NCBI GenBank assembly: GCA_964556675.1
Contig: CAZKYN010000107.1
Span: 1-10,972 of the forward strand
Direction: 5' to 3'
DNA from: JBDKTK01 sp964556675
GTDB lineage: Bacteria; Desulfobacterota; Syntrophia; Syntrophales; UBA4778
DNA length: 10,972 nucleotides
The notes below the pieces were generated by a model that was given only the letters and a program-made list of their open reading frames with translations, had not been told where the DNA came from and ran no database searches. Positions 1 through 5,860 of the stretch are shown here, in pieces. A program made the translations under genes and the position numbers. Numbering within the stretch: position 1 is the first letter of the stretch; every line of letters starts with the position of its first letter.

Positions 1-207
1 AAGCTCAGTAGTGAAAACCAGCAGGTCGGAATCAGAGGACCGGGAAGTGTATTTGCGGAACATGCCTTCGCGCGGCTGTTCCAGGGAAAGCGGTATGGCC
101 CCCCGGTTCCGGAGGATTTCGACCGCGGCCTTCTCGTCCGCCGCTTCGATCGAGCCCTCGGCAATTGCGCCCTGCATGTCTGTCGCCCTGTATGAAAAAA
201 CAGGCAT
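1..207 (-). CDS. gspF: Type II secretion inner-membrane platform protein GspF, N-terminal fragment
   Basis: Only the first 69 codons are in the window; the frame stays open through base 1, so the gene is cut by the window edge. The translation begins MPVFSYRATDMQGAIAEG and continues with SIEAADEKAAVEILRNRGAIP. This is the typical N-terminal cytoplasmic start of the GspF/PilC family: Y-x-A-x-D-x-x-G, then an alternating A/A/L segment ending in G-x-x-P. The family is a polytopic inner-membrane protein that works with the GspE ATPase to drive pseudopilus assembly. The start is the ATG at 207-205. A GGAGG motif lies 10 nt upstream (222-218) and a closer GGAG at 214-211. It follows gspE on the same strand after 43 nt, the usual E-F order. 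A type IV pilus PilC is the main alternative, because the visible part cannot separate the two subfamilies. The assignment rests on motif recognition and gene order. Confidence 0.85.
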   Translation of the reverse strand, partial: MPVFSYRATDMQGAIAEGSIEAADEKAAVEILRNRGAIPLSLEQPREGMFRKYTSRSSDSDLLVFTTEL

Positions 208-210
208 CTG

Positions 211-263
211 CTCCAAGCCTCCTCTCAAGCCTCCTGGTCAAACCTTCTGGTCAAGCCTCCTGG
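211..263 (-). repeat. 13-bp tandem repeat at the gspE/gspF junction
   Basis: Read on the minus strand, the unit CCAGGAGGCTTGA occurs at 263-251, as CCAGAAGGTTTGA (two changes) at 250-238, and again exactly at 237-225. A degenerate, one-base-shifted fourth copy (GAGGAGGCTTGG) lies at 224-213. The first copy is the end of gspE itself: its CAG GAG GCT TGA are the last three codons and the stop. The remaining copies fill the spacer up to the gspF start. Each unit carries a ribosome-binding-like GGAGG (GAAGG in copy 2) and a TGA. The unit length is not a multiple of three, so each copy shifts frame. It looks like a local duplication of the gene end. Confidence 0.85.
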
Positions 264-1783
264 GTGACCCGGAAGACTTCGCCGAATGTCGTTATCCCTT
301 CAGCCGCTTTGGCCGCGCCGTCCTCGATAAGAGTCCTCATCCCGTCCTCCCTCGCGGCCTCGCGGAGTAGATTGGAATCCTTTTCCTTCATTATAAGGCG
401 GCGCACCTTCTCCGTGACGACCAGCAGTTCAAAAAGGCCGGTCCGTCCGAAGAAGCCGGTATGCGCGCATTTCTCGCAGCCGCGGCCCCTGTAAAGCGCC
501 GCCTTGCGCCGGGCGCCGGCATTCGCGAGTTTGCCGAGGGCCGCCATTTGCCCGGCGTCCGCCGCCGGGTCCGGCTCGCGGCAGGCCGTGCATATAACGC
601 GAACGAGCCTCTGGGCGAGGATGCCGCGGATCGTGGAAGAAAGCAGAAACGGCTCCACCCCGAGGTCGAGAAGCCTTGTGACGGCGCTCGGCGCATCGTT
701 GGTGTGCAGCGTCGAAAAGACCAGGTGGCCCGTGAGCGCGGACTGGATGGCGATGTCCGCCGTCTCGAGGTCCCGCACCTCGCCTATCATTATTATGTCG
801 GGGTCCTGGCGGACGATGTGCCGCAGCGTCGTCGCGAAGTTCAGGCCTATTGCGGGCTTGACCTGGATCTGGTTTATCCCCTTGATCTGGTACTCGACCG
901 GGTCCTCGACTGTGATGATCTTTTTATCGGGGGAATTGATCCGGTCAAGCGCGCCGTAAAGAGTCGTGGTCTTGCCGCTCCCCGTCGGCCCCGTCACGAG
1001 CAGGATCCCGTTGGGCTTGCCGATGAGGAGATTGAAAGCGTCGAGGACCCGCGGCGGGAAGCCGAGCCGGTCGAGATCAACGACGACGCCTTCCCTGTCC
1101 AGGATTCTCATGACCACGCTTTCTCCGTGCAGCACGGGGATGGTCGAGACGCGCAGGTCGATCTCCTTTTCCTCGATTTTCATCCTGATGCGCCCGTCCT
1201 GGGGGAGCCTGCGTTCGGCTATATTGAGACGCGCCATGATCTTCACGCGCGAGATTATCGCCGCCTGCAGCCTTTTCGGAGCGGTTTCCATGTCGTGCAG
1301 GACGCCGTCTATGCGGTAGCGGAAGCGGATGTCCCTCTCGTAGGGCTCGATGTGGATGTCGCTCGCCCGTCCCTCGACGGCCCTGGCGATCAGCAGATTC
1401 ACCAGATGGATGACGGGAGCCTCCGAAGCCATATCCTTGAGGTGGCTGATGTCTTCTTCCTCTTCGGCTGCAAATTCCGTTTCCCGCTCGTCGATGTCAT
1501 TAATTACCTTGCTCATGTCATGCGATTCCTGGCTGTAATAGCGGGCGATGTAATCGTCTATCATCGCGGCATCGCCCCTGTAGACGACTACCGCTGCGTC
1601 GAACGCGGCCATCAAGGCGTCAACCACCTCCCGGTCGCCCGGGTCCGCCATGACAATCTTCAGGACGCTGTCCTTGAACTCGAGGGGTATGAATCTCCTG
1701 GCGCGGATATATCGAGCGGATATGCCTTCCAGGAAAGGCACCTTGGGGAAGTCCTCAGGCTTCAGCAGGCAAAGGCTGTCCAT
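251..1783 (-). CDS. gspE: Type II secretion system assembly ATPase GspE
   Basis: A 510-residue cytoplasmic hexameric ATPase of the secretion ATPase superfamily that powers pseudopilus assembly in type II secretion. The N-terminal GspE/PilB domain (about residues 1-90) is followed by an acidic linker (about 100-112). The catalytic core then has, in order: Walker A GPTGSGKT at 265-272, an Asp box VEDPVE at 292-297, Walker B IIMIGEVRD at 330-338 and the His box GHLVFSTLHTNDA around 352-364. Two CxxC pairs, C398/C401 and C436/C439, form the zinc-binding element typical of GspE and PilB. The length is normal. The start is the ATG at 1783, with AAAGGGA a few nt upstream. The gene opens its operon: about 400 nt of non-coding DNA lie upstream and gspF follows. 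No gspD or gspC precedes it. The DRLGF segment (238-242) favours GspE over PilB, but a type IV pilus role is not fully excluded. Confidence 0.93.
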   Translation of the reverse strand: MDSLCLLKPEDFPKVPFLEGISARYIRARRFIPLEFKDSVLKIVMADPGDREVVDALMAAFDAAVVVYRGDAAMIDDYIARYYSQESHDMSKVINDIDERETEFAAEEEEDISHLKDMASEAPVIHLVNLLIARAVEGRASDIHIEPYERDIRFRYRIDGVLHDMETAPKRLQAAIISRVKIMARLNIAERRLPQDGRIRMKIEEKEIDLRVSTIPVLHGESVVMRILDREGVVVDLDRLGFPPRVLDAFNLLIGKPNGILLVTGPTGSGKTTTLYGALDRINSPDKKIITVEDPVEYQIKGINQIQVKPAIGLNFATTLRHIVRQDPDIIMIGEVRDLETADIAIQSALTGHLVFSTLHTNDAPSAVTRLLDLGVEPFLLSSTIRGILAQRLVRVICTACREPDPAADAGQMAALGKLANAGARRKAALYRGRGCEKCAHTGFFGRTGLFELLVVTEKVRRLIMKEKDSNLLREAAREDGMRTLIEDGAAKAAEGITTFGEVFRVTQEA

Positions 1784-1921
1784 TTCTTTCCCTTTGTCTT
1801 ATGGGGGTTTCCGGGTTTCCCGACACCGGGTACTTACTTCTTAGTACAAAGCCCGCCTGCTTGATAATAAGGGCAAATAGTATTTTGGGGTTCTAAATGC
1901 CTTAGATCGCCTTCCGCCGAC

Positions 1922-1968
1922 AACCGGGGGCTGCCGCCGGTACTTTATAGATCGGCGGGTCCCCGGTT
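1922..1968. repeat. GC-rich imperfect hairpin
   Basis: The left arm at 1922-1939 (AACCGGGG, a few unpaired bases, CCGCCG) pairs with the right arm at 1953-1968 (CGGCGG, two bases, CCCCGGTT). That gives about 14 base pairs around a 13-nt AT-rich loop. There is no T-tract on either side, so an intrinsic terminator is not supported. It could be a structured leader, an operator, or part of an intergenic repeat element together with the 2022-2088 repeat. Confidence 0.55.
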
Positions 1969-2021
1969 CTTGACCGCCGTGGGCACATTGCATACACAAA
2001 TCCTCCGGGAGAGGACATGAT

Positions 2022-2088
2022 TGTCATCCTGACCGAAGCGGAGGACCTGTTTTTAAAAGATTCTTCGTCGCTGCGCTCTTCAGAATGA
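2022..2088. repeat. Dispersed intergenic inverted repeat of the HSEERSDEES type
   Basis: The left arm at 2022-2049 starts TGTCATCCTGACCGAAGCGG. The right arm at 2058-2088 starts AGATTCTTCGTCGCTGCGCT and ends TTCAGAATGA. The arms are imperfect reverse complements of each other. Translated on the minus strand, the right arm reads HSEERSDEES, a peptide that recurs in spurious ORFs across many environmental genomes because this repeat family is common there. I recognise the pattern from general knowledge; its copy number in this genome cannot be judged from one window. Confidence 0.65.
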
Positions 2089-2117
2089 AACGATGTTGTC
2101 AAATGTCCAATGGGACA

Positions 2118-2157
2118 GCGCCCGGGCGGAAATCATTTGACAGTTGTCGCCGGGCGC
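2118..2157. repeat. Inverted repeat flanking the -35 region upstream of larC
   Basis: GCGCCCGGGCG at 2118-2128 and CGCCGGGCGC at 2148-2157 are near-perfect reverse complements separated by 19 nt. The right arm overlaps the proposed -35 hexamer at 2144-2149 by two bases and runs into the spacer. This placement would suit a repressor or metal-responsive operator, but the arms do not match a nickel regulator site that I can name. Confidence 0.45.
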
Positions 2158-2172
2158 ATAACCTGTTAAGAT
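2144..2172 (+). promoter_or_regulatory. Probable sigma-70 promoter for larCEB
   Basis: TTGTCG at 2144-2149, a 17-nt spacer, and TAAGAT at 2167-2172. The -10 is preceded by TG at 2164-2165, making an extended -10. Transcription would start near 2179, about 20 nt before the GTG of larC. The ribosome site GGAGG at 2186-2190 is 9 nt from that start. A TTGACA hexamer at 2137-2142 is also present, but it lies 24 nt from the -10, which is too far. The call comes from consensus matching only. Confidence 0.45.
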
Positions 2173-2199
2173 TCGACAATTTTTTGGAGGTCAGATTAA

Positions 2200-3372
2200 G
2201 TGAGGGCGCTTTATTACGATTGTTTTTCCGGAATCAGCGGCGACATGAACCTCGGGGCCATGCTCGACCTCGGGGCAGACCGGCAGAAGCTCGCCGGCGA
2301 ATTGAAAAAGCTCGAAATCGGCCCTTATGAAATTGAGGTCCGCAAAGAACAGCGCAAAGGCATTACGGGGACCCGCGTGGAAGTGATTGTGCCTGAGGAA
2401 AGCCGGACCGAAGAGCGCCGATTCCGGGACATCGTCTCGATCATCGAACGAAGCTCCCTTTCCGGCAAGGTTAAAGACCTGTCCCTGAAGATATTTCTGA
2501 AACTGGCGGAAGCCGAGGCCAGGGTCCACGGACACAGCGTAGATCATGTCCATTTCCACGAAGTCGGGGCTGTCGACTCCATCGTCGACGTGGTCGGCGC
2601 CGCAGTCTGCCTGGACATGCTCGGCATCGAAAGCATCACGGCCTCTCCCGTCCAGCTCGGCGGCGGATTCGTAAAGTGCCGGCATGGCCTTCTGCCTGTC
2701 CCCGCTCCCGCTACAGTCGAATTATTGAAGGGCATACCCGTCAGGACGGGGGCAGTCCCATTCGAGACGACCACGCCCACCGGCGCGGCCATCCTCGCGG
2801 CAACTGCGCGGGGGTTCACCGATAATATTGAATTCACGCCGGAAAGAATCGGGTACGGCGTCGGCGGCAGGGATACGGACATCCCGAACGTACTGAGGGT
2901 GTTCATGTTTGAAACCGGGGCCGCGGCAGCCGACGACGTCGAGAGGCGGGAGGCCCTGCTGATCGAATGCAATATCGACGACATGGTGCCGGAACTGTAT
3001 GATTCTGTAATGGACGAGCTGTTTGCAAAAGGCGCCCGCGACGTCTTCCTCACTCCGATTATCATGAAGAAATCGCGGCCCGCCGTCAAAATCGGCATCA
3101 TCTGCGAATTCACCGACAGGCAGGGAATCGAAGAGACGCTCTGGCTGCGGACGACGACCTTCGGCCTGCGCTCGACGCGCATCTCAAAGGCCATGCTGAA
3201 AAGAGAGGTCACCTCCGTGAAATCGAAGCATGGCGAGGTGCGGATGAAGGCAGCCTGGTACCGGGGAAAGAAAATCAAGGCGAAGCCCGAGTACGACGAC
3301 TGTAAAAGACTCGCGCGCGAAAAGGGCGTGAGCGTCAATGAAATAATCGAATCGATCGAGGAAGACTGGTAA
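2200..3372 (+). CDS. larC: Nickel-pincer cofactor nickel insertase LarC
   Basis: LarC inserts nickel into pyridinium-3,5-bisthiocarboxylic acid mononucleotide in a CTP-dependent cyclometallation, the last step in making the nickel-pincer nucleotide of lactate racemase and related enzymes. The 390-residue product shows the family hallmarks: LYYDCFSGISGDM near the start (4-16), a metal-rich segment HGHSVDHVHFHEVGAVDSI (110-128), PVPAPAT (166-172), ETTTPTGAAIL (189-199), and the C-terminal-domain signature ECNIDDM (256-262) with MKKSRP (289-294). In Lactiplantibacillus plantarum the two halves are separate frames joined by programmed frameshifting; here both are in one continuous frame. The start is GTG at 2200 with GGAGG 9 nt upstream, and the N-terminus fits the family exactly. 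The TAA stop overlaps the ATG of larE by one base, implying coupled translation. Confidence 0.95.
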   Translation: MRALYYDCFSGISGDMNLGAMLDLGADRQKLAGELKKLEIGPYEIEVRKEQRKGITGTRVEVIVPEESRTEERRFRDIVSIIERSSLSGKVKDLSLKIFLKLAEAEARVHGHSVDHVHFHEVGAVDSIVDVVGAAVCLDMLGIESITASPVQLGGGFVKCRHGLLPVPAPATVELLKGIPVRTGAVPFETTTPTGAAILAATARGFTDNIEFTPERIGYGVGGRDTDIPNVLRVFMFETGAAAADDVERREALLIECNIDDMVPELYDSVMDELFAKGARDVFLTPIIMKKSRPAVKIGIICEFTDRQGIEETLWLRTTTFGLRSTRISKAMLKREVTSVKSKHGEVRMKAAWYRGKKIKAKPEYDDCKRLAREKGVSVNEIIESIEEDW

Positions 3373-4211
3373 TGCCTGAAGGAGATATCGGCCCTCAAGC
3401 CAAGCTCAACAAGCTCAAACGCATCCTCAAGGAAATGGGGAGCGTCGCCGTGGCCTTCTCCGGGGGCACGGACAGCACCTTCCTCCTGAAAGTCGCGCAC
3501 GACACGCTGCGCTGCAACTGTGCGGCTGTCACCGCCCGGTCGGCCTCGTTCCCTGAACGCGAACTGAACCAGGCAATTGAATTTGCGAAGAAGATCGGGG
3601 CCAACCACGCAGTCATCGATTCCGAGGAGCTCGATATAGAAGGCTTTTCGGATAACCCCGTCAACAGGTGCTATCTCTGCAAAAAGGAGCTCTTCACCAG
3701 GATGCTGGATTACGCCAGGGCGAACGGGCTGAGGCACGTGGTCGACGGCTCGAATGTCGACGACCTCGGCGACTTCCGGCCCGGCCTGCGGGCCATCGAG
3801 GAGTTGGGCGTCAGGCGGCCGCTGATGGAGGCGGGAATGGGCAAGAACGACATCAGGGTGCTGTCGCGGGATATGGCGCTGCCGACCTGGGACAAGCCGG
3901 CCTTCGCCTGTTTAAGCTCGCGCTTCCCTTACGGCACGAAAATTACTAAAGAGCGGCTGGCCGTTATCGAGCAGCTCGAACAGTTTCTGCTGGATTTGGG
4001 GTTCCGGCAGGTGCGCGTCCGACACCACGGAGACCTGGCCAGGATCGAAGTCGCCCGGGACGAGCGCGCCAGGTTTTTCAATGCGGAGGTGATGGACAGG
4101 GTCCATGAGCAATTCCGGAACCGCGGGTTCATTTATGTCACACTCGACCTGAAAGGGTACAGGACGGGCAGCATGAACGAGCCGATAAAAAAAAGGAAAA
4201 AGAAACAGTGA
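3372..4211 (+). CDS. larE: Pyridinium-3,5-biscarboxylate mononucleotide sulfur transferase LarE
   Basis: A PP-loop ATPase of 279 residues that adenylates the two carboxylates made by LarB and converts them to thiocarboxylates. The pyrophosphatase loop SGGTDS is at 30-35. Cysteines C100 and C103 (CYLC) and C180 (PAFACLSSR) are present together. The L. plantarum enzyme is known to sacrifice the sulfur of a single cysteine (Cys176) at the position that C180 appears to match, while homologues with the extra CxxC are reported to hold a [4Fe-4S] cluster and act catalytically. The pattern here suggests the cluster type; that is inference. The tail is lysine-rich (KKRKKKQ), encoded partly by a run of eight A. 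The start ATG at 3372 has GAGGAAG at 3358-3364 and overlaps the larC stop. The stop overlaps the larB start by four bases. Confidence 0.94.
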   Translation: MPEGDIGPQAKLNKLKRILKEMGSVAVAFSGGTDSTFLLKVAHDTLRCNCAAVTARSASFPERELNQAIEFAKKIGANHAVIDSEELDIEGFSDNPVNRCYLCKKELFTRMLDYARANGLRHVVDGSNVDDLGDFRPGLRAIEELGVRRPLMEAGMGKNDIRVLSRDMALPTWDKPAFACLSSRFPYGTKITKERLAVIEQLEQFLLDLGFRQVRVRHHGDLARIEVARDERARFFNAEVMDRVHEQFRNRGFIYVTLDLKGYRTGSMNEPIKKRKKKQ

Positions 4212-4960
4212 GCAGCGGGCGGGACGACCTGCGCGCCCTCCTGGAAATGTTCCGGGACGGCGAACTGGGGACTGAAGAGGCCCTGGAGCGCCTTGCCGGG
4301 CTGCATTACCTGGACCTGGGCTGCGCCAAGCTCGACACGCACCGGGAAATGAGGGTCGGATACCCGGAGGTGATCTATTGCCAGGGCAAGACCGCTGAGC
4401 AGGTCGCGACGATTGCCGGGGCCATGCTCGAACGGGGCTCAAACGTCCTCGCTACCAGGGCAAGCGCAGAGCAGTACGACGCCGTCCGCGCCCTGAGCGC
4501 CGAAGCTGTTTACAATCCCCTCGCGAAAACAATCACCGTCAGGAAGAAGGAAATAACGCCGCCCGGCACCTATATCGCGGTTGTTACCGCGGGCACGTCC
4601 GACCTGCCCGTGGCCGAAGAGGCGGCGGTCACCGCGGAGCTGTTCGGCAACCGTGTCGAGCGGGTGGTCGACGTCGGAGTCGCCGGCATCCACAGGCTCT
4701 TCGATAACATGCAAGTGATCCGCGGCGCGCGGGTGATAGTGGTGGTCGCCGGGATGGAAGGCGCCCTGCCCAGCATCGTCGGCGGCCTCGTGGACAAGCC
4801 GGTCATCGCCGTCCCGACCAGCGTCGGTTACGGCGCCAGCTTCCAGGGTCTTGCCGCCCTCCTCACCATGCTCAACAGCTGCGCGAGCGGCGTGTGCGTC
4901 GTCAACATCGACAACGGATACGGCGCGGGCTACATGGCGAGCATGATCAACCGGCTATAA
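4208..4960 (+). CDS. larB: Pyridinium-3,5-biscarboxylic acid mononucleotide synthase LarB
   Basis: LarB carboxylates the pyridinium ring of nicotinic acid adenine dinucleotide and hydrolyses the phosphoanhydride, giving the first intermediate of the nickel-pincer pathway. The 250-residue product has the family's N-terminal helical region (about 1-110) and a PurE-like C-terminal domain. The latter shows VTAGTSDLPVAEEA (127-140), DVGVAGIHRL (155-164), AGMEGALPSIVGGL (181-194) and VPTSVGYGASF (202-212), followed by LNSCASG with C225, which matches the conserved catalytic-site cysteine. The start is GTG at 4208 in a GTGA overlap with the larE stop, with an AAGGA-type ribosome site in the preceding A-rich stretch; no upstream ATG fits. 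It is the third gene of the operon. Gene order C-E-B differs from the larABCDE order of lactobacilli. Confidence 0.94.
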   Translation: MSSGRDDLRALLEMFRDGELGTEEALERLAGLHYLDLGCAKLDTHREMRVGYPEVIYCQGKTAEQVATIAGAMLERGSNVLATRASAEQYDAVRALSAEAVYNPLAKTITVRKKEITPPGTYIAVVTAGTSDLPVAEEAAVTAELFGNRVERVVDVGVAGIHRLFDNMQVIRGARVIVVVAGMEGALPSIVGGLVDKPVIAVPTSVGYGASFQGLAALLTMLNSCASGVCVVNIDNGYGAGYMASMINRL

Positions 4961-4970
4961 ACTGAGTACC

Positions 4971-5050
4971 TTTTGACGTCCCCCTTTGGAGGGGGTGCAG
5001 GGTGAGGTATTCCGGATTATCTTGAGGCCCTACCCCCTATCCCCGCCGGT
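4971..5050. repeat. C/G-tract intergenic repeat with a small hairpin after larB
   Basis: CCCCCT at 4980-4985, loop TTGG, AGGGGG at 4990-4995 makes a perfect 6-bp stem. Further G-rich (4991-5011) and C-rich (about 5030-5046, CCCTACCCCCTATCCCC) tracts can pair over a longer range. The hairpin has no T-tract, so it is at best a weak terminator for larCEB. The composition resembles the common intergenic C/G-tract repeats of environmental genomes. It separates larB from the next gene on the strand. Confidence 0.4.
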
Positions 5051-5833
5051 GTGGAATATTCTGTTTACGCAGGTTTATCATTGGGAATTGCCGAGTCCAT
5101 ACTTCTTTTCCTTGCCGCCATTGCCGGGGGGATCGTCAACGCGCTGGCGGGGGGCGGCACGCTCATAACTTTTCCGATGCTCACGGCCGTGGGTGTCCCG
5201 CCGGTGCAGGCCAATGTCACCAACACTGTCGCCCTCTGCCCCGGTTTCCTCGGAGGCACTCTGGCCCAGGCCGGGGACATGAAAGGACAGGGCGGGACGC
5301 TGCGCGTCCTCCTTCCGATAGGGGCTCTGGGAGGTGTCGCAGGCGGCATATTGCTCCTCAATACCGGCGAACAAGTGTTCCGCGCCATAGTGCCCTACCT
5401 GATCTTTTTCGCGGCCGGCCTGATGGCCGTCCAGGAAAAGCTGCGATCGTTTCTCATGCGCAGGGTTGCACCGGCCGGACCGCGCCGGAGGAACCGGGCG
5501 GCGGCGCCCATCGGGCTTGCGGCCGTTTACGGGGGATATTTCGGAGCGGGGCTGAGCGTCATAACGCTGGCCGTCCTCGGTTTGACCATTGACGAAAACC
5601 TGACGCGGCTCAACGCGGTCAAACAGGCTCTCGCCTTCGTTATAAATGTTTCCAGCGCCGTGTATTTCCTGTTCTCGGGGCAGGTGGTCTGGACTGCAAT
5701 GCTGGTGATGGCGATGGGATCGGTCATCGGCGGGTTTATCGGCGGGCGCATAGCGGGCAGGATAAGTCCGGAGGCGCTGCGCTGGACCGTTGTGACCGTG
5801 GGGGCTGCCGCGGGGATATTTTACCTTTTATAA
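5051..5833 (+). CDS. TauE/SafE-family inner-membrane transporter
   Basis: A 260-residue, highly hydrophobic protein with two related halves. The first half carries GGIVNALAGGGTLITFPML (26-44) and the second carries YGGYFGAGLSVITL (160-173). These are the repeated glycine-rich signatures of the TauE/SafE family, usually annotated as sulfite or organosulfur anion exporters. About seven or eight membrane segments are visible, with a basic cytoplasmic loop around 128-150 (RRVAPAGPRRRNR). The proposed start, GTG at 5051, has no good ribosome site. A TTG at 5081, with AGG 7 nt upstream, is an alternative that would remove ten residues ahead of the first membrane segment. It lies 90 bp downstream of larB on the same strand, so cotranscription is possible but a C/G-rich hairpin intervenes. 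The substrate cannot be told from sequence. Confidence 0.85.
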   Translation: MEYSVYAGLSLGIAESILLFLAAIAGGIVNALAGGGTLITFPMLTAVGVPPVQANVTNTVALCPGFLGGTLAQAGDMKGQGGTLRVLLPIGALGGVAGGILLLNTGEQVFRAIVPYLIFFAAGLMAVQEKLRSFLMRRVAPAGPRRRNRAAAPIGLAAVYGGYFGAGLSVITLAVLGLTIDENLTRLNAVKQALAFVINVSSAVYFLFSGQVVWTAMLVMAMGSVIGGFIGGRIAGRISPEALRWTVVTVGAAAGIFYLL

Positions 5834-5856
5834 CCCGGATGATTTTTTCCCCCGGG
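5834..5856. terminator. Possible shared hairpin between convergent genes
   Basis: CCCGG at 5834-5838 and CCGGG at 5852-5856 can pair across a 13-nt loop containing a T-tract. The element fills the 27-bp gap between the convergent TauE/SafE gene and the DUF354 gene. There is no U-tract after the stem in either direction, so termination is plausible only from its position. Confidence 0.3.
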
Positions 5857-5860
5857 CCGC

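Larger units (their letters stand above)
1784..2199. other. 416-bp divergent intergenic region between gspE and larC
   Basis: No convincing coding sequence. From left to right it holds: a short palindrome GTACT-(8 nt)-AGTAC at 1830-1847 in the gspE leader; a GC-rich hairpin at 1922-1968; a dispersed-type inverted repeat at 2022-2088; and a GC-rich inverted repeat at 2118-2157 overlapping a promoter for larC. It must contain promoters for both divergent operons. The one for larC is recognisable, while the one for gspE is not clear to me. Confidence 0.7.

Noticed and set aside
461..1864. Long plus-strand open frame (467 codons) opposite gspE
   Set aside because: It lies entirely antisense to a gene with all GspE motifs, has biased low-complexity composition and no recognisable family. 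It is a by-product of GC-rich codon use.
1902..2102. 66-codon minus-strand frame containing HSEERSDEES
   Set aside because: This peptide comes from a dispersed inverted repeat and is a known type of spurious ORF.
2544..3737. 397-codon minus-strand frame opposite larC and larE
   Set aside because: It spans the junction of two clear plus-strand genes and its translation is serine/proline-rich shadow sequence.
4986..5168. 60-codon plus-strand frame after larB
   Set aside because: Overlaps the TauE/SafE gene in another frame and is mostly C/G-tract repeat; no ribosome site.
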